Below the pieces are notes generated by a model. It was not told where the DNA came from, searched no databases, and was given only the letters and a program-made list of their open reading frames with translations. The position numbers were made by a program, and so were the translations under genes. Positions 43,653 to 55,907 of a stretch of DNA of 64,000 nucleotides are shown in pieces (position 1 is the stretch's first letter; each line of letters opens with the position of its first letter). The DNA is from Chamaecyparis obtusa (taxonomy: Eukaryota > Streptophyta > Pinopsida > Cupressales > Cupressaceae): positions 620,001 to 684,000 of the forward strand of contig BSBK01006741.1 in NCBI GenBank assembly GCA_027943335.1. The letters are read 5' to 3'.

Positions 43653-44920
43653 AGAATATCCAAAAATATTTCTTCATCACTTCTAGGATCAAACTTTCCC
43701 ATATTATCATCTCTCTTAATATAAAATTTGCTTCCAAAAATTCTAAAATACTTAACTGAGGGTGCATGTCCAAACCATAATTCATAAGGTGTCTTGTCTA
43801 TGTCTACTCTGATTTGTACTCTGTTCATTGTATATACTGTTGTATTCACTGCTTCTCTCCAAAATGTCTTTGCCAAATCACCTTCAAACAACATAGCTCT
43901 AGCTACTTCAATCACTGATTTGTTCCTTCTTTCTGCAATACCATTTTGTTCAGGTGTTCTAGGGGCTGAAAAATATTTCTTAATACCATTTACTTCACAA
44001 AAAGTGTTAAACTCTTTAGATGTAAATTCTGCACCTCTATCAGATCTCAAACATTTAATCCTCATTCCTGATTCATCCTCAAATTTATTCTTCATGACCT
44101 TAAACTTATCAAATGCTTCAGATTTTTCTTTCAAAAATGAAATCCACATCATTCTTGTAAAATCATCAACAAGAATCATAAAATACCTTCCTCCATAGAA
44201 TACTCTAGTCCCAGTAGGACCGCTCAAGTCTGTATGAACAATCTCCACTTTTTCTATAGATGTGAACTTCTTGCTAGGAAATGAACTCCTTTTAGCCATC
44301 ACATATTCCTTGCAAATCATGTTAGTAGGCTTTATAGTTTTAGGTAAATCTCTTACTGCAAGTGTAGAACTTACTTTCACAATGTTATCAAAGTTTATAT
44401 GACAAAACTTTCTATGCCATAACCAACTATCATCAATCTTAGTCATCAAACATGTCATCTTAGTAGGGTTCAATTGAAATACATTACCTCTAGTTCTAGA
44501 TCTAGTTCCAATTAGATTTCCATCTTTATCCTTTATCACACAAGTTTTCTCAGTAAACCAAACTTGATATCCCTTATCCACTAACTGTCCAACACTCAAA
44601 AGATTATATTTCAATCCATCAACAAAGTAAACATCATCAGTATTAGTCTTTCCATCAAGAGTAATAGATCCTATACCTTTAATAAAACAAGGTGCATTGT
44701 TACCAATTCTAACAACTGCTCCATCATAATTGTTAAACTTTATGAACTTTCCTTTATCACCAGTCATATGATGTGAACAACCACTATCTATAATCCAATC
44801 ATCTTTCTTTTCAACTTGGAAAACTAAGGCTTTTTCTTCTTTAATATTAGATTCAGAATTTTCTTCCTTAATTGCTACAAATCCTATGTCATCAAAGTTA
44901 TCATTATCACTGTCACTCAA
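43649..44920 (-). pseudogene. F protease and integrase
   Basis: A 423-codon open stretch. Protease signature DDWIIDSGCSHHMTGD near residue 45, GAG-pre-integrase motif SWLWHRKFCHINF near residue 175, and integrase core with HTDLSGPTG, MILVDDFTRMMWISFL, SDRGAEFTSKEF and PEQNGIAERRNKSV, so the Asp-Asp-Glu triad is visible. The N-terminal end overlaps the gag end in another frame by an indel near 44925, which I read as decay and not programmed frameshifting. It is the best-preserved integrase in the window. Confidence 0.93.
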
Positions 44921-45373
44921 TATCTTTCAATTCCTACTTCAATTTCTTCATCATTTTCATAATAAGATTCTTTAGATCTTCTAGGCTTAAAATTGTTCCT
45001 ATACTTCTTAACTCTCTTATGACACTTAGATGCAAAATGACCATATTCTTGACATGTCCAAAATTTAAAGATTTTCTTACCATCTAGTTCTCTTTTCACA
45101 AGCAAGGCAATACCTTCTTTAATCTTCTTATCTTCATTAGATTTGGATCTGCTACTACTGGCATAATCTCCATTCACACTTGTACTTCTAGACAAAGTAG
45201 GTTTGATGCTAAGGGCACTGAATGCTGTCTTCACTCTAGGTAGTTCTCTTGATAATCTCAAATTCATCTTTGTTGCTTCCAATCTTCCAAGAAGAGTCTC
45301 TCTTGAAAATTTTGGTGTACAAGGTATCACTTGTTCAATCATTTGTGTAGTCTGCTTGAATATTGGTGTCAAT
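44917..45373 (-). pseudogene. F gag, C-terminal part
   Basis: The part of F Gag downstream of the E insertion. It continues the frame from 55362 without shift when E and one TCAAT copy are removed. It ends with a zinc knuckle FWTCQEYGHFASKC, whose first Cys is replaced by Phe, followed by a basic tail (KRVKKYRNNFKPRRSKE) and acidic residues. Confidence 0.88.
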
Positions 45374-46373
45374 TGTATGCACCCAAAAATTGTTGCCTAG
45401 ACTTTGGACCCCATTTATTTGATTTATTTATCTATGAATCAGTTTGATCAATAATCAATATTTTTTAAATTATATCAATTTCTTTGATCAAATCCTATTT
45501 CATCATTTTCAATTATTTTCCTTGGGCTAACCATTTTATCCTAAGTTTTTATTTACTTAAAAAGAATATTTCCTCCCCTTTTAATAAATAAAAAGCCCCC
45601 CACTTTTCCTCTTATCCTAAGTTGCACAAATAAAGTATTATTCTTATTTTATAAAAAGAGAAAAAATACTTTTTGTCTCATATGGACACAAAAGTCAACT
45701 CATATTTTCCTATTAGAGGATATTTGTGCGTAAGGATCAAGCTTTCATTTTTCTCCACCATTGATTAAGTCTTTTGCCTCTTAATCTCAATGGTCCATTT
45801 CACCTCATTTCTTATAAAAGGAGGGCTCTCTCCTTCATTTGATATCTTGGAATTTTATGACATTGTTATGCTGCAAGTTTTCTAGCTTACTTTGAAGACT
45901 CCTTTGAAGACATTGAAGACTTGCTTCTTTTCATTTTCTTTCATCATTTAGTTGCACATTTCATTTGATTAGTTTGCATATCATGGCATTTTAGAGTAAT
46001 TTTCCTTTTATGCAATAGATTAGCTCACATAGCTTAATTAGGGGAATTGTAATTCATTGCTATTTATTTCATAGTTGCATTGTACTTTCATTTTGATAGA
46101 TTAATCTTGCATATTCATATTCATTTGCATTGCATTTGCATACTTTGATCCAATTTGGAGATATTGGCATCCTTGCCCTTGTTTTTAATTTGAATCTCTC
46201 ATTGTGTGGTTGACTAGCAAGGTCACTAGTTTGTAGCTCTAGCTGAGAGAAAATTTATCAAAGTCCCTTGCAACTCCATGCATAGAGAGCTATGAGTCAC
46301 TTTGTGAGGCCTCATTGTTGAGCAACCTTGCATGTAATGATTCATAGAAGTGTGGTCACTTTTGACTCATACA
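45374..46373 (+). repeat. 5' LTR of E
   Basis: 1,000 bases, TGTATGCACCC to GACTCATACA (inverted ends TGTATG/CATACA). It contains a likely promoter region with TTATAAAAGGAGGG near 45810-45825. Matches 54362-55361. Confidence 0.95.
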
Positions 46374-46377
46374 TTTC

Positions 46378-46395
46378 TGGTGCCCACTATGGGGC
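46378..46395 (+). promoter_or_regulatory. Primer-binding site of E
   Basis: TGGTGCCCACTATGGGGC lies four bases after the LTR end, at the same spacing as the related site of D. Confidence 0.9.
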
Positions 46396-46479
46396 AGAGT
46401 AGATAGACTTTGTCCTTTAGATTTGTTGCATTTTTGTGAGTTTTTGCATTAATTTGCGCATATTATGTATTCTCTATTT

Positions 46480-46740
46480 TATATATCAGAATATCACGTG
46501 ACACTTCTCAAGATTATCATGCGACACTTCTCAGGATTATTGCGCAACAGTTCTCAGTATACGGGTGCGACACTTCGCGCAGAGGAAGAATCGCCTGTCT
46601 ATATTCAAGTCTGTCACTTGGCATCGTGCGAAGCATCGCCTGACTATTTTGCAAAGTATCACCCAGACTGATAAGTATCACCTAGGTATAGGAAACTGTG
46701 TCGTGTGATTCTGGTGAAGTCTGAGGTATATCACCTGTAC
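46480..46740. repeat. Degenerate repeats in leader of E (array 1)
   Basis: First several GCGACACTTCTCAGGATTAT-type units, then units with TCGCCTG or TCACCTG. It is in the same place, just after the primer-binding site, as the 21-base array of D. Confidence 0.7.
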
Positions 46741-49190
46741 CTGACAGTGAGCTATTTTGAGCTATTTTTTTGTATCTTGCAAGTTTCAGGTTCTTTGTTA
46801 TCTTTTTAAAAAATTTTAAAAATTTTAGCATTTTCAAATCCGTTCTTTGTTATCTTTTTGAAAATTTTTGAAAATTTTAGCGTTTTTAAATTCGTGCCAC
46901 TATGGAAAACGGGCACCCATTTTTTTGAAATTTTTGCAAACGGTATCGAAAATCAAAGTGTGATATATTGTTGGAAAGGTCTTTCCAAGCCTAATCCAAC
47001 CATGATGGTTTCATTTTCAGATTTTGTCATTTGATCAATTATTTTTGTAGATTATCTAATTTTTCATGTCCTAACCATTGTTAGATTTTGGATTTTCCTA
47101 ACCCTTGTTGGTCTAACAAGTTATTTTGTATGTGCTCTTGCTTGAAGGAAATTGATACATTGCATGCATAAGGGCTACTAACAATTTTTGCAAGGCTGCC
47201 CAAAAGCATAAAAAGCATAAAAATCAAAAAAATTTGCTTGTGTTTATTTCTTTTCAAGTGTGGCATTTACTAGTTGTCTTTTTTTTCATGGGAACTTTAA
47301 TACCTTGTGAAAGAAATTTTGAGGTGGTAGGAGAAGTATGCTCTTCACCTTTTGGTGAACTAGAAAATCTTGACCCATCTTAAAGTTTTGGAAGCAAGGG
47401 GCTAATTGAATTTGCATGGTGTGTTTGGGAGAAATTTTTGAGATAGGGGAGTATGCTCTTCACCCTTGTGGTGAACCAAAAACCTTGAACCTCAAGAGTT
47501 AATCCATTCTTTGTTTAGTTTAAGATCCTTTAGCGGGCCTGCTCTTGAGCAATCAAGAGGAATGACCCAAGTGGGGACAAGCCTTTTGCTGGCTATTCTA
47601 ACTCACTATAATCTCAAGGCTATCAAGGACACAAAACCTTGGTAGACATAACACTTGTCTTCACTTGATGTGAGTAGCTCATGGGATTGTGACCATGGGG
47701 AAATCATTGAGCAAGAATGCTTAAGGTACTCTTGAGGCCGCGAGGTCTTAGTCCTTTATGAGGAGTAAGAGGGGTGTTATGAACGGAAGCCCTTACTAAG
47801 AACCATTAGATAGAGGCCACCCATTTTAGCCACTTATCTTCTTAGTGCAAGGATTGATCCAAGTGGACTAACTCGGATCACCCCAAGATACTCACCATAT
47901 GTGTCCCTTTGGTTGTGTTGTTTGACACTTCCATGACAAAGCCAATATCTCTTGTGGGCAACCACTTGGTGTGAGGCAAGGGGGCATCAAGTTGTGGGCT
48001 AAGTTGGTAAGTATTGAGCCTTGTCTTGTAGGTAGATATTTCTTGAAGTGTCTTCGATTGTGTGATACCAGTGTAAATGTTATTACATACAAACAATCGG
48101 TAGCTTCCGTAGGGTGCAATTTTACTTTTTGATATCACAAAGTGTTTGTCTTGGAAAGGTTGCTTTTGCCCTTGTTTCAAGTGTTTGAAGACATGTTTGA
48201 TCCCCTACTATTTGCAAATGTATCCAATTACTGTTAAAATTGTGATTGAAATCAGACATTTTCACCCTCAGATTCAGAAACTTGAAATTAGACCTTAAAA
48301 ACTCAAAATTTTGCACAAATTGGTCAAAATCAACATCAATATTGCCTGCACTTAAGAGAAATATTGTACGATAGTTTGCGCTAGACTGTGTCACCTGTCA
48401 GTTATTAAGTCTGTTGCCTGGTAGTTTTACGGTCTATCACCTGGCATGATGTGAAGTATTGCCTGGTCTGAGTTCTATCGCCTGGAGTGCCTGGAGTTTG
48501 TCGCCTGAAAGTTTTCAACAATATTCTTAATTTTAGTCATTAAGTTGCTATTAGTGAGATTTAGCCTTTGAGTAGGTTGTTTGACCCTACCGTTAAAGAC
48601 TTGTTTTGGTTGCAAATCCCTAGTTTTTGCTTTCTAGAGGCAATTTCAATTGGTTCACAAGGTTGTCTTGGAAGTAATTTGCCAAGTTAGAAAGCTATTC
48701 TTAGTGGAAAGTTTATCTTTAAGATTTTTGATTACACCCTTGGAGAATTTTGGTCCTCTTATTGTCCAAATCATTTTTCATATATCTCAATTTGGATTTG
48801 AATTTTGGCTAAGTCCAACTTCCTGATTCAAAAGTGCAAGGGTATTCACCCTTTGATTTGAAGCACCTCTTTGACACTGTTAGTGATGCCTTTTATTTTC
48901 TATCTTTTCATTTTCTCTTTGGACAATAGAGAATCTTAATTATCCTAGATTGGCATTGGTACTTTGAGAGATTGACTTATCACGTAGAGTTTCTTTCTTT
49001 CATATCAATTACAACAAGATACCAAGTTAGTCAAAAGAAACAACCTTTAGTTGTCAGAACCTATGCGCTGTCATGTTGCTCAACATCTCAATGAATGTTA
49101 TGGTATCAATTGCATAAGATGACTTTTAGTCTTCTTCTTCCTTCTCCATTTCCCATATTCTTATAAAGTCTTCTATTCCCATGGAAAATT
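46741..49190 (+). other. Leader of E
   Basis: No gene. The block 46890-47040 is shared with D and holds the near-palindrome TTGGAAAGGTCTTTCCAA at 46971-46988. A second degenerate array (units with TCACCTG, TTGCCTG, TCGCCTG) lies at 48365-48515. The block 48700-49050 is shared with G. Short open frames on the minus strand (47878-48394) are not supported as genes. Confidence 0.65.
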
Positions 49191-49191
49191 C

Positions 49192-51708
49192 TTGTTCTTC
49201 TTCTTGATTCTTTTCCTCTTATTTTCTAGTCTACCTTCTTCTACTCATCTATTCATTTCTTCTACGCTTGATTCCTCCTCTTCTAGAACCATGAATTTCA
49301 ACTATCTTGTTAAGGAACCTCTCTTGAGAATAGATGATCTTGAATTCATTGCTCAATTTGAAGAGTATCTTTATTCCTCCAATAGTCCTTCCAAATATCT
49401 CATGGGTGATAAAATTATGGAAAAAATAAAGGAAAAGATGATTAAATCAGATGCCTTTGCTAGGATCATAGACATGATCATATCACAACCTCCTTCTTCT
49501 AAATGTTATTCATCATCTAAGTTTTCTCATTCTTCCTCATCTTCCAAATCTTACCATGACTCTTCCAAACATCATTCTCATTCTTCATCTTCTAAGTCTT
49601 ATCATGATTTTTCTAAACACTGTTCACATTCTTCATCTTCCAAATCTTATCATGACTCTTCTAAACATTATTTGAATTCCTTATTTTCCAAGTCTTCTTC
49701 ATCCACTAGGTCTTCACTTTCCTCTTCTTCACAATCTCGTTCATTTTCTACTTCTCCCAAGAGTCTTACTCCTCATATCAAAACATATCATAATGAGAAA
49801 AATGATGATGCCTATGACACCTATGTTCCTAAGAGTCCTCCTTGTTGTGTGCTTAGGCTTACTAAAGGGTCATCCTATTGGGTAGATTGTGATGGGGATC
49901 CATATGATTCTGATTTTGAAAGAGAATATGATATTTGTTGTGAATAATATGATACATCTACTTTTATTGAGGAAGAGAAAGCTTTCCATGCTAATTATAA
50001 ACGTAGATACTATGAGCATCTCTTCTCTAAGAACTCTCAAGCTGAAAATAAAGATTACACTCTCAAGCAAGATCATGTTAATGCTAAACCTTTGTCTTGT
50101 GATGGTTCCCTTCCATCCTCTACTTCATCCAATGCCCATACATCTCCTAAAGCTTCCGAATTTTTTACAAATCCTTCATCCAACAAAGATCCTAATGCAT
50201 TTAATGTGGTTCCCTATAGTTATCCTCAAGGGCTACCTCTTAAAAAAACTCAAGCTAAACTTCACTTGGCTGCAAATAATTTTGATAATGCTAAATCTAA
50301 AGAGCCTAAGCCTTTATATGCTATAATGCCTACTTCAACTAGTCCTTCACCATCTTCTCCAAAGTCTTCCATACAATTCCAACATGCTTTCTTATCTTTA
50401 GAAGTGGCTCCATGTCAAGAGGACTTAAAAAATGATATAGAAAAGAACATAAAGAGAGATCAAGATCAAGGACCCTCCATGTCATTCACTCCTTTTCATG
50501 ATGTTCCCTATTTGCGTCATGGTTTTTTTGATCCTTTACACTCTATTCCACCATGTCTTAAATCTTCTCCTAAGCAAGATCAAACTACTACTTACACCAT
50601 TGAGCTTATTGATAATCAAAATAACCTTACCACACTTCCACTCTCCAAAGATGATACTTCCATTAAAGTTATTAAAAATGGTGCTATTACTTCCAATGTT
50701 AAGCCTATTGAAAATCAAGAAAAAAATTCTGCACTTATGCTATCCAAAGCTCCTTGTCAAGATCAAAGCCTTCCATCTTTTTGTTCTACCACTCCATGTT
50801 CACTTCTGCTTTCTACTCTTCCTAAGTCTTCACAAGCTTTGAATGATCCTATCAAAGAAGCTACTCCTATTCAAGATGTCCAGGATCATGTTGAAAATTC
50901 TAATGCTCACTCTAAAGATGCTGACATTCTTGGTTGTGATATAGATGTTGATGAACTTATTGATTATCCTTTTGCATCTTGCACATCCATCCTTGGACCT
51001 CCTCCACCATTTCTAAGGACTTCACATCCACCTTCCATCTTGGGCCCTTATGTCCCTTCACCTTCCCCTCCTAATTCTCCTAATTCATCATGTATTTTGG
51101 GTCCTTACGTCCCTCCATCTCCTATCTTCCCTCAAGATCAACATAGATGCATACCCTTGAATCATTTTCATCTATCCACCCATCTAAACCAGTTATATTT
51201 TCCTTCTTCTTCCAGAAGTTCCAAGTCTTTTGGAAGTAACTTGAATGTTCAATACAAGAAAAAGAAGTAATATAAGAATCTATCAAAAAAAGAAGATCAC
51301 CATGTCTCCTCTAATTGACATGGAGGCATAAAATCAAAAGAGATATCTAAGAAGAAAACTACAAGACAAGTATGGGTTCCAAAATATATCATTGAAGATA
51401 TTCCCTCTAACACATCAAAAGAAAATAAAAAACTTAAAGCTATATGGATTCTAAAGTCTCTCTTGAAAGAGTCTTATGTTGAGCAAAAACTAAAGTTGAC
51501 ATTCAAGCTTCCAAAGGCTTCCACTTCATCTTTTTCCAAAAATATTCTTCCATTCCATGCGCCTGAACCACAACCTCTGCTACACATTTTTCATATTCTT
51601 TCTCGTATTCCTCCATTCACATTTGAGAATTATAACAAGCACACCAATCCTCTCTTCGAGGAGTCAGATAGCAATAATGAACCAGAATATGGTTCGCATT
51701 TGGACTAA
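49192..51708 (+). pseudogene. Large conserved protein of the D/E family (E copy)
   Basis: The most complete copy of the family protein, essentially one long coding path: 49192-49947, 50092-51270 and 51463-51708. The likely start is the Met at 49291 (MNFNYLVKEPLLRIDDLEF), since the codons before it are Phe/Leu-rich leader. Then come three 16-17-residue Ser/His-rich repeats (SHSSSSKSYHDSSKH) at about 49524-49675, an Asp-rich part (WVDCDGDPYDSDFEREYD), Pro-rich SILGPYVPSPSPP repeats near 51035-51110, and a WVPKYIIEDI / IWILKSLLKES pair near 51370-51470. Three breaks relative to D are all nonsense changes from Gln or Arg codons (near 49945, 51268 and 51316). No known domain recognised. Confidence 0.68.
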
Positions 51709-54347
51709 AATATGGTTTACATTTCCTCCATTTTTCCCACCACCCTTCAAGGTGTGTATTGACGTTGATATTACCTTTCTTTCCGTCTACCTTTTCACAA
51801 TTCTTCCATTCATTATCCTTCTACCTTCTATCATTTTTCCTCATTTGCCTATTCCTCCTATCTTCCAACCTCACTTGCTTTACATAAAACCTTATCCTCC
51901 ATTTTTCTTTTCCATTTTCCTTTCCCTATCAACATCTTTGAGCATATCATTTTGGATCCTTGGTATATCAATGATTTATCCTTTCAAGGAGCATTACCTA
52001 AAAGCTTGCTTTCTTCCAAAAAAATATAAAATTCAAAAAAATAGAAAAATTAAAAAAATTAAAATTAAAAAAATGAAAAAATTGAAAATGTGCCTTGGTG
52101 GAAACTTGGAGATAGGCACCTTGGTAGCAAAAGTAAAGAGAAATAAATTCATCCTATGGTGAAAACCACTCCCTTGTGGTGCCTTGGATAAGTACCATGA
52201 TGAAAACCTGACAATCAGGCATCATGCGTAGTTCTTCTACATTTTTCATCCATTCCATCTTCTCTCTTTGATCTTGACAAGGTTGAATTATACGTGAACA
52301 TTTGGCTATCTTGTGAGCTATCTTACGATGATCTTTCTTTCATTCTATTCATGTTTAGCCTTCATATTTATTTTCCTCCATTCATTCTAGCCTTTCACTA
52401 TCATTTTCCCCTTTGGTCTTGATCTAATAAAAAGAGTAAAACACGATGCTATGAAGCCTCTTGACATGTCTACCCTCTTTGGACTGCATCCTTTTGTGCT
52501 CTTATAGTGTGCTTTTGTGACTTATCCTATGCTGGCCTTTCATTGCTTGTCCAAATGTACTTTACATGACAATTGTTTTCTCTAGCTTGGGTACTCTTGA
52601 GGAGTTTGACCTTGAAGATTTCTTCCCTCCATTTGCTTTCATTCTCCTTTCCTCTATCTCATTCACTAGCTTGCTCATCCATCTTGTCCCTCACCTTGCT
52701 AGACATTGGGACTACACGATGTGATCTTGCTTGGGAGTTTGATGCCTATTCTGTCTGGGGCATCCTTTGTATATATTTTATGATCTTGAAAAAATACCAA
52801 AAAAATTGATATATGACGCTGAAAAAATCCTAAAAAGTATACAAAGTCTTGAAAAAATATAAAAAAAATTAAAAAAATGCAAAAAATTCAAAAAAAAAAG
52901 AGAGAAAAAATTGCAATATAATCCAAGAGGTGAAAACCTGGAAACAGGTGCTACTTGAGGCCTTTGCACTCCTATTTATTAGCATGCGTCCTCGACACTG
53001 AGCCTTTCTCCATCATGCCTTGACCTTATTTGACTTGGTCTAGAATTGGTCTTTATTTTTGTCTAGGGGGCATAACTATTGACATTGGTCCTTTAGGTGC
53101 ATTTGTTTCTTGGGGCATTTCACAACAGGTGTTTTTCAACACCACCCCAAACAGTGTTTTTCAACACTACCCTTGCGTCGAGTGTTTCTTAACATTTATT
53201 AGATGTCTTACCCAATAGTCTAAGTTTGATGTGATATTTCTCATTTCCAGATGTAATGATCAGAGTCTGACTCTATGACCAACACACACGCACTTAAACA
53301 ATCAACTTGTCGAGATATGTTGACTTTATTTTTTCTTTGTGTGCTGTCTATGAGGATTTCTTTGATGAGTGATCTCTCCCTAAGAAGTTTTCCATGATGC
53401 ATAGCTAGAAAACTAAGGGAATGAGAACATGTTTTATTTCCTTATTTGCTTGTGGGAATATTTTGTTGATCCTACCTATCATGAGCATTTATGCTGGTCT
53501 TACTTGACACTATGGATTAACAAGGTATTATCTTTGACTATTTTAGCAAGTGCATGCGAAGTGTTATGACCTTGCAAGTCAACCACTTTCATAGTAGCTT
53601 GCATTCTTAGGTTCATCATATTTTAGTTTTTGCATCTTGCATATGGAGAGAACTCTCCTTTTTATCATCTACGGACTAGTTGGTCAACTGTGCTCATTTT
53701 CTAATTCTTCTTGATCATCTTTTTTATTTCTAGTCTTTCATATCACATCATGTTCTATCCATTTTCAGACTCAAAATTGAAATTTGAGTCGCGTTTCCAA
53801 ATTTTTTCTTTCTTCTATGCAGTTGTCTAACCATTTAAGGCATAATTCTCTGATCTTTGATGGAATTTCTTCCTTCCATGTCTCTCAAATTTTCTAGTCT
53901 TTCATTCACTCTATTTCTAGTCTTCTATTTCTATTCTTCTACTTCCTCACTGGGGCATGTTTCATTGCCTAATGGTTATCCTATTATCATTTATCTTCGA
54001 TTATGATTTTATTTCAATTTGATCATCTTTTATTGATTTGCTGTTCTCCTTTATCTGATTTCAATTTCGATTCTGAGGGGGCAGTATTTATGGGATTATC
54101 ATCCTTGATTCCTTGATTTTCTTGATTCAGACATCTTTTGTGAGCTTTTGCTAAAATTTAAGATTTTTATCTCTTACTTTAAATGTGATCCCAAATCAAC
54201 CTCATGTTCAAAGGCCTTTGTTTATGCTTTGTACATATGTGATCTTGAATCGACCTCACATCTGAGTTGTTTTGTGATCCTAGATCGATCTCACACTACA
54301 ACTTCATTCTTTGACTACATGTGTTCCCAAATCGATCACATATTAGT
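51709..54347 (+). other. 3' non-coding region of E
   Basis: No gene. 51990-52960 has A-rich runs alternating with GGTGCCTTGG and GAAAACCTGG phrases, shared with D in reverse orientation. 54180-54345 has four imperfect units built on GTGATCCCAAATCGACCTCA, just before the purine tract. Tandem repeats in 3' regions are known from the Tat lineage of plant Gypsy elements. Confidence 0.6.
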
Positions 54348-54361
54348 CAAAGAGGGGAAAA
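54348..54361 (+). promoter_or_regulatory. Polypurine tract of E
   Basis: CAAAGAGGGGAAAA directly before the TG of the 3' LTR. It primes plus-strand DNA synthesis in LTR elements. Confidence 0.88.
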
Positions 54362-55361
54362 TGTATGCACCCAAAAATGGTCACCTAGACTTTGGGCCCC
54401 ATTTATTCAATTTATTTATCTCTGAATTAGTTTTATCAATAATCAGTATTTTTCAAATTATATCAATTTCTTTGATCAAATCCCATTTCATCATTTTTTA
54501 TTATTTTCCTTTGGCTAACCATTTTATCCTAAGTTTTTATTTACTTAAAAGGAATATTTCCTCCCTTTTTAATAAATAAAAAGCCCCCCACTTTTTCTCT
54601 TATCCTAAGTTGCACAAATAAAGTATTATTCTTATTTTATAAAAAAAGAAAAAGTACTTTTTGTCTCATATAGACACAAAAGTCAACTCCTATTTTCCTA
54701 TTGGATGATATTTGTGCACAAAGATCAAGCTTCCATTTTTCTCCACCGTTGATTAAATATTTTGCCTCTTAATCTCAATGGTCCATTTCACCTCATTTCT
54801 TATAAAAGGAGGGCTCTCTCCTTCATTTGATATCTTGGAATTTTATGACATTGTTATGCTGCAGGTTTTCTAGCTTACTTTGAAGACTCCTTTGAAGACA
54901 TTGAAGACTTTCTTCCTTTCATTTTCTTTCATCATTTAGTTTCACATTTCATTTGATTAGTTTTTATATCATAGCATTTTAGAGTAATTTTCCTTTTATG
55001 CAATAGATTAGCTCACATAGCTTAATTAGGGGAATTGTAATTCATTGCTATTTCCTTCATAGTTGCATTGTACTTTCATTTTGATAGATTAATCTTGCAT
55101 ATTCATATTAGTTTGCATTGCATTTGCATACTTTGATCCAATTTAGAGATATTGGCATCCTTGCCCTTGTCTTTGATTTGAATCTCTCATTGTGTGGTTG
55201 ACTAGCAAAGTCACTAGTTTGTAGCTCTAGCTGAGAGCAAATTTATCAAAGTCCCTTGCAACTCCATGCATAGAGAGCTATGAGTCTCTTTGTGAGGCCT
55301 CATTGTTGAGAAACCTTTCATGTAAGGATTCATAGAAGTGTGGTCACTTTTGACTCATACA
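54362..55361 (+). repeat. 3' LTR of E
   Basis: 1,000 bases, TGTATGCACCC to GACTCATACA. Substitutions against the 5' copy are densest in the first 150 bases; the rest is nearly identical. Confidence 0.95.
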
Positions 55362-55851
55362 TCAATGTTCTCAAAATCTTCCATATTACTTCATTCTCTA
55401 TCTTTTCACCTCCACAAGACTTTATTCTTGCAACAATTTTTGACATCCTACCAATATAGGTTCTAACAGATTCATCTTCCATCATTCTTATGTCTTGAAA
55501 TGCACAAATTCAATTATGTAACCTAGCTTTCTTTGCATGTTTATCACCTTCAAAAGTAGAATGTAAAGCTTTCCAAATATCATAAGATCTAGTTAAACCT
55601 TTTACCTGACTGTATTCATTCTCTAGAAGTGCTGATAAAAGTGATTCTCTTGCAAGTATGCTACACATGAATAGATCTACCTCATCTTTAGTACTTGTTT
55701 TAAGATTGTGTTCTTCAATTATAGTCCTTTCATTCTTTGTAATCAACCAATAACCTGGTCCTAAACACAAGAGATGTGTCTTCATCTTTTCTTTCCAGCT
55801 GTCAAAATTTACTCCATCAAACTTAGGGCTTTCTTTCCTAAAATTCACCAT
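55362..55851 (-). pseudogene. F gag, N-terminal part
   Basis: The Gag start of F, with the likely ATG at 55851-55849 (MVNFRKESPKFDGVNFDSWK), shortly after the primer-binding site. It has the Copia gag (UBN2-type) pattern WKEKMKTHLLCLG, then YDIWKALHSTFEGD. A TGA stop near 55510 interrupts it, then the frame continues to the E insertion point at 55362 and resumes at 45373. Confidence 0.88.
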
Positions 55852-55884
55852 AGATCTCCTTAAGTTGTTAAACTTCTCTTTCAA

Positions 55885-55907
55885 GGACCTGCCGCTTTGA
55901 TACCAAT
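55885..55907 (-). promoter_or_regulatory. Primer-binding site of F
   Basis: The minus strand reads ATTGGTATCAAAGCGGCAGG directly after the LTR end, a clear tRNA-Met type site. Confidence 0.92.

Larger units (their letters stand above)
45374..55361 (+). mobile_element. Gypsy-type non-autonomous element E, inserted in F gag
   Basis: A plus-strand element of 9,988 bases with two LTRs of exactly 1,000 bases, a perfect target duplication TCAAT (45369-45373 and 55362-55366), a Gypsy-type primer-binding site and a purine tract. Its interior has a long leader and one large frame but no gag capsid, protease, RT or integrase. It must have been moved by enzymes of a relative; G has a related leader and a true gag. 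It is the innermost and youngest insertion of the stack, although its LTRs differ at several percent of sites. Confidence 0.93.

Noticed and set aside
44910..44930. Programmed frameshift between gag and pol of F
   Set aside because: Plant Copia elements usually use one frame; the overlap is best explained by a small indel in a decayed copy, like the one-base deletion near 43665.
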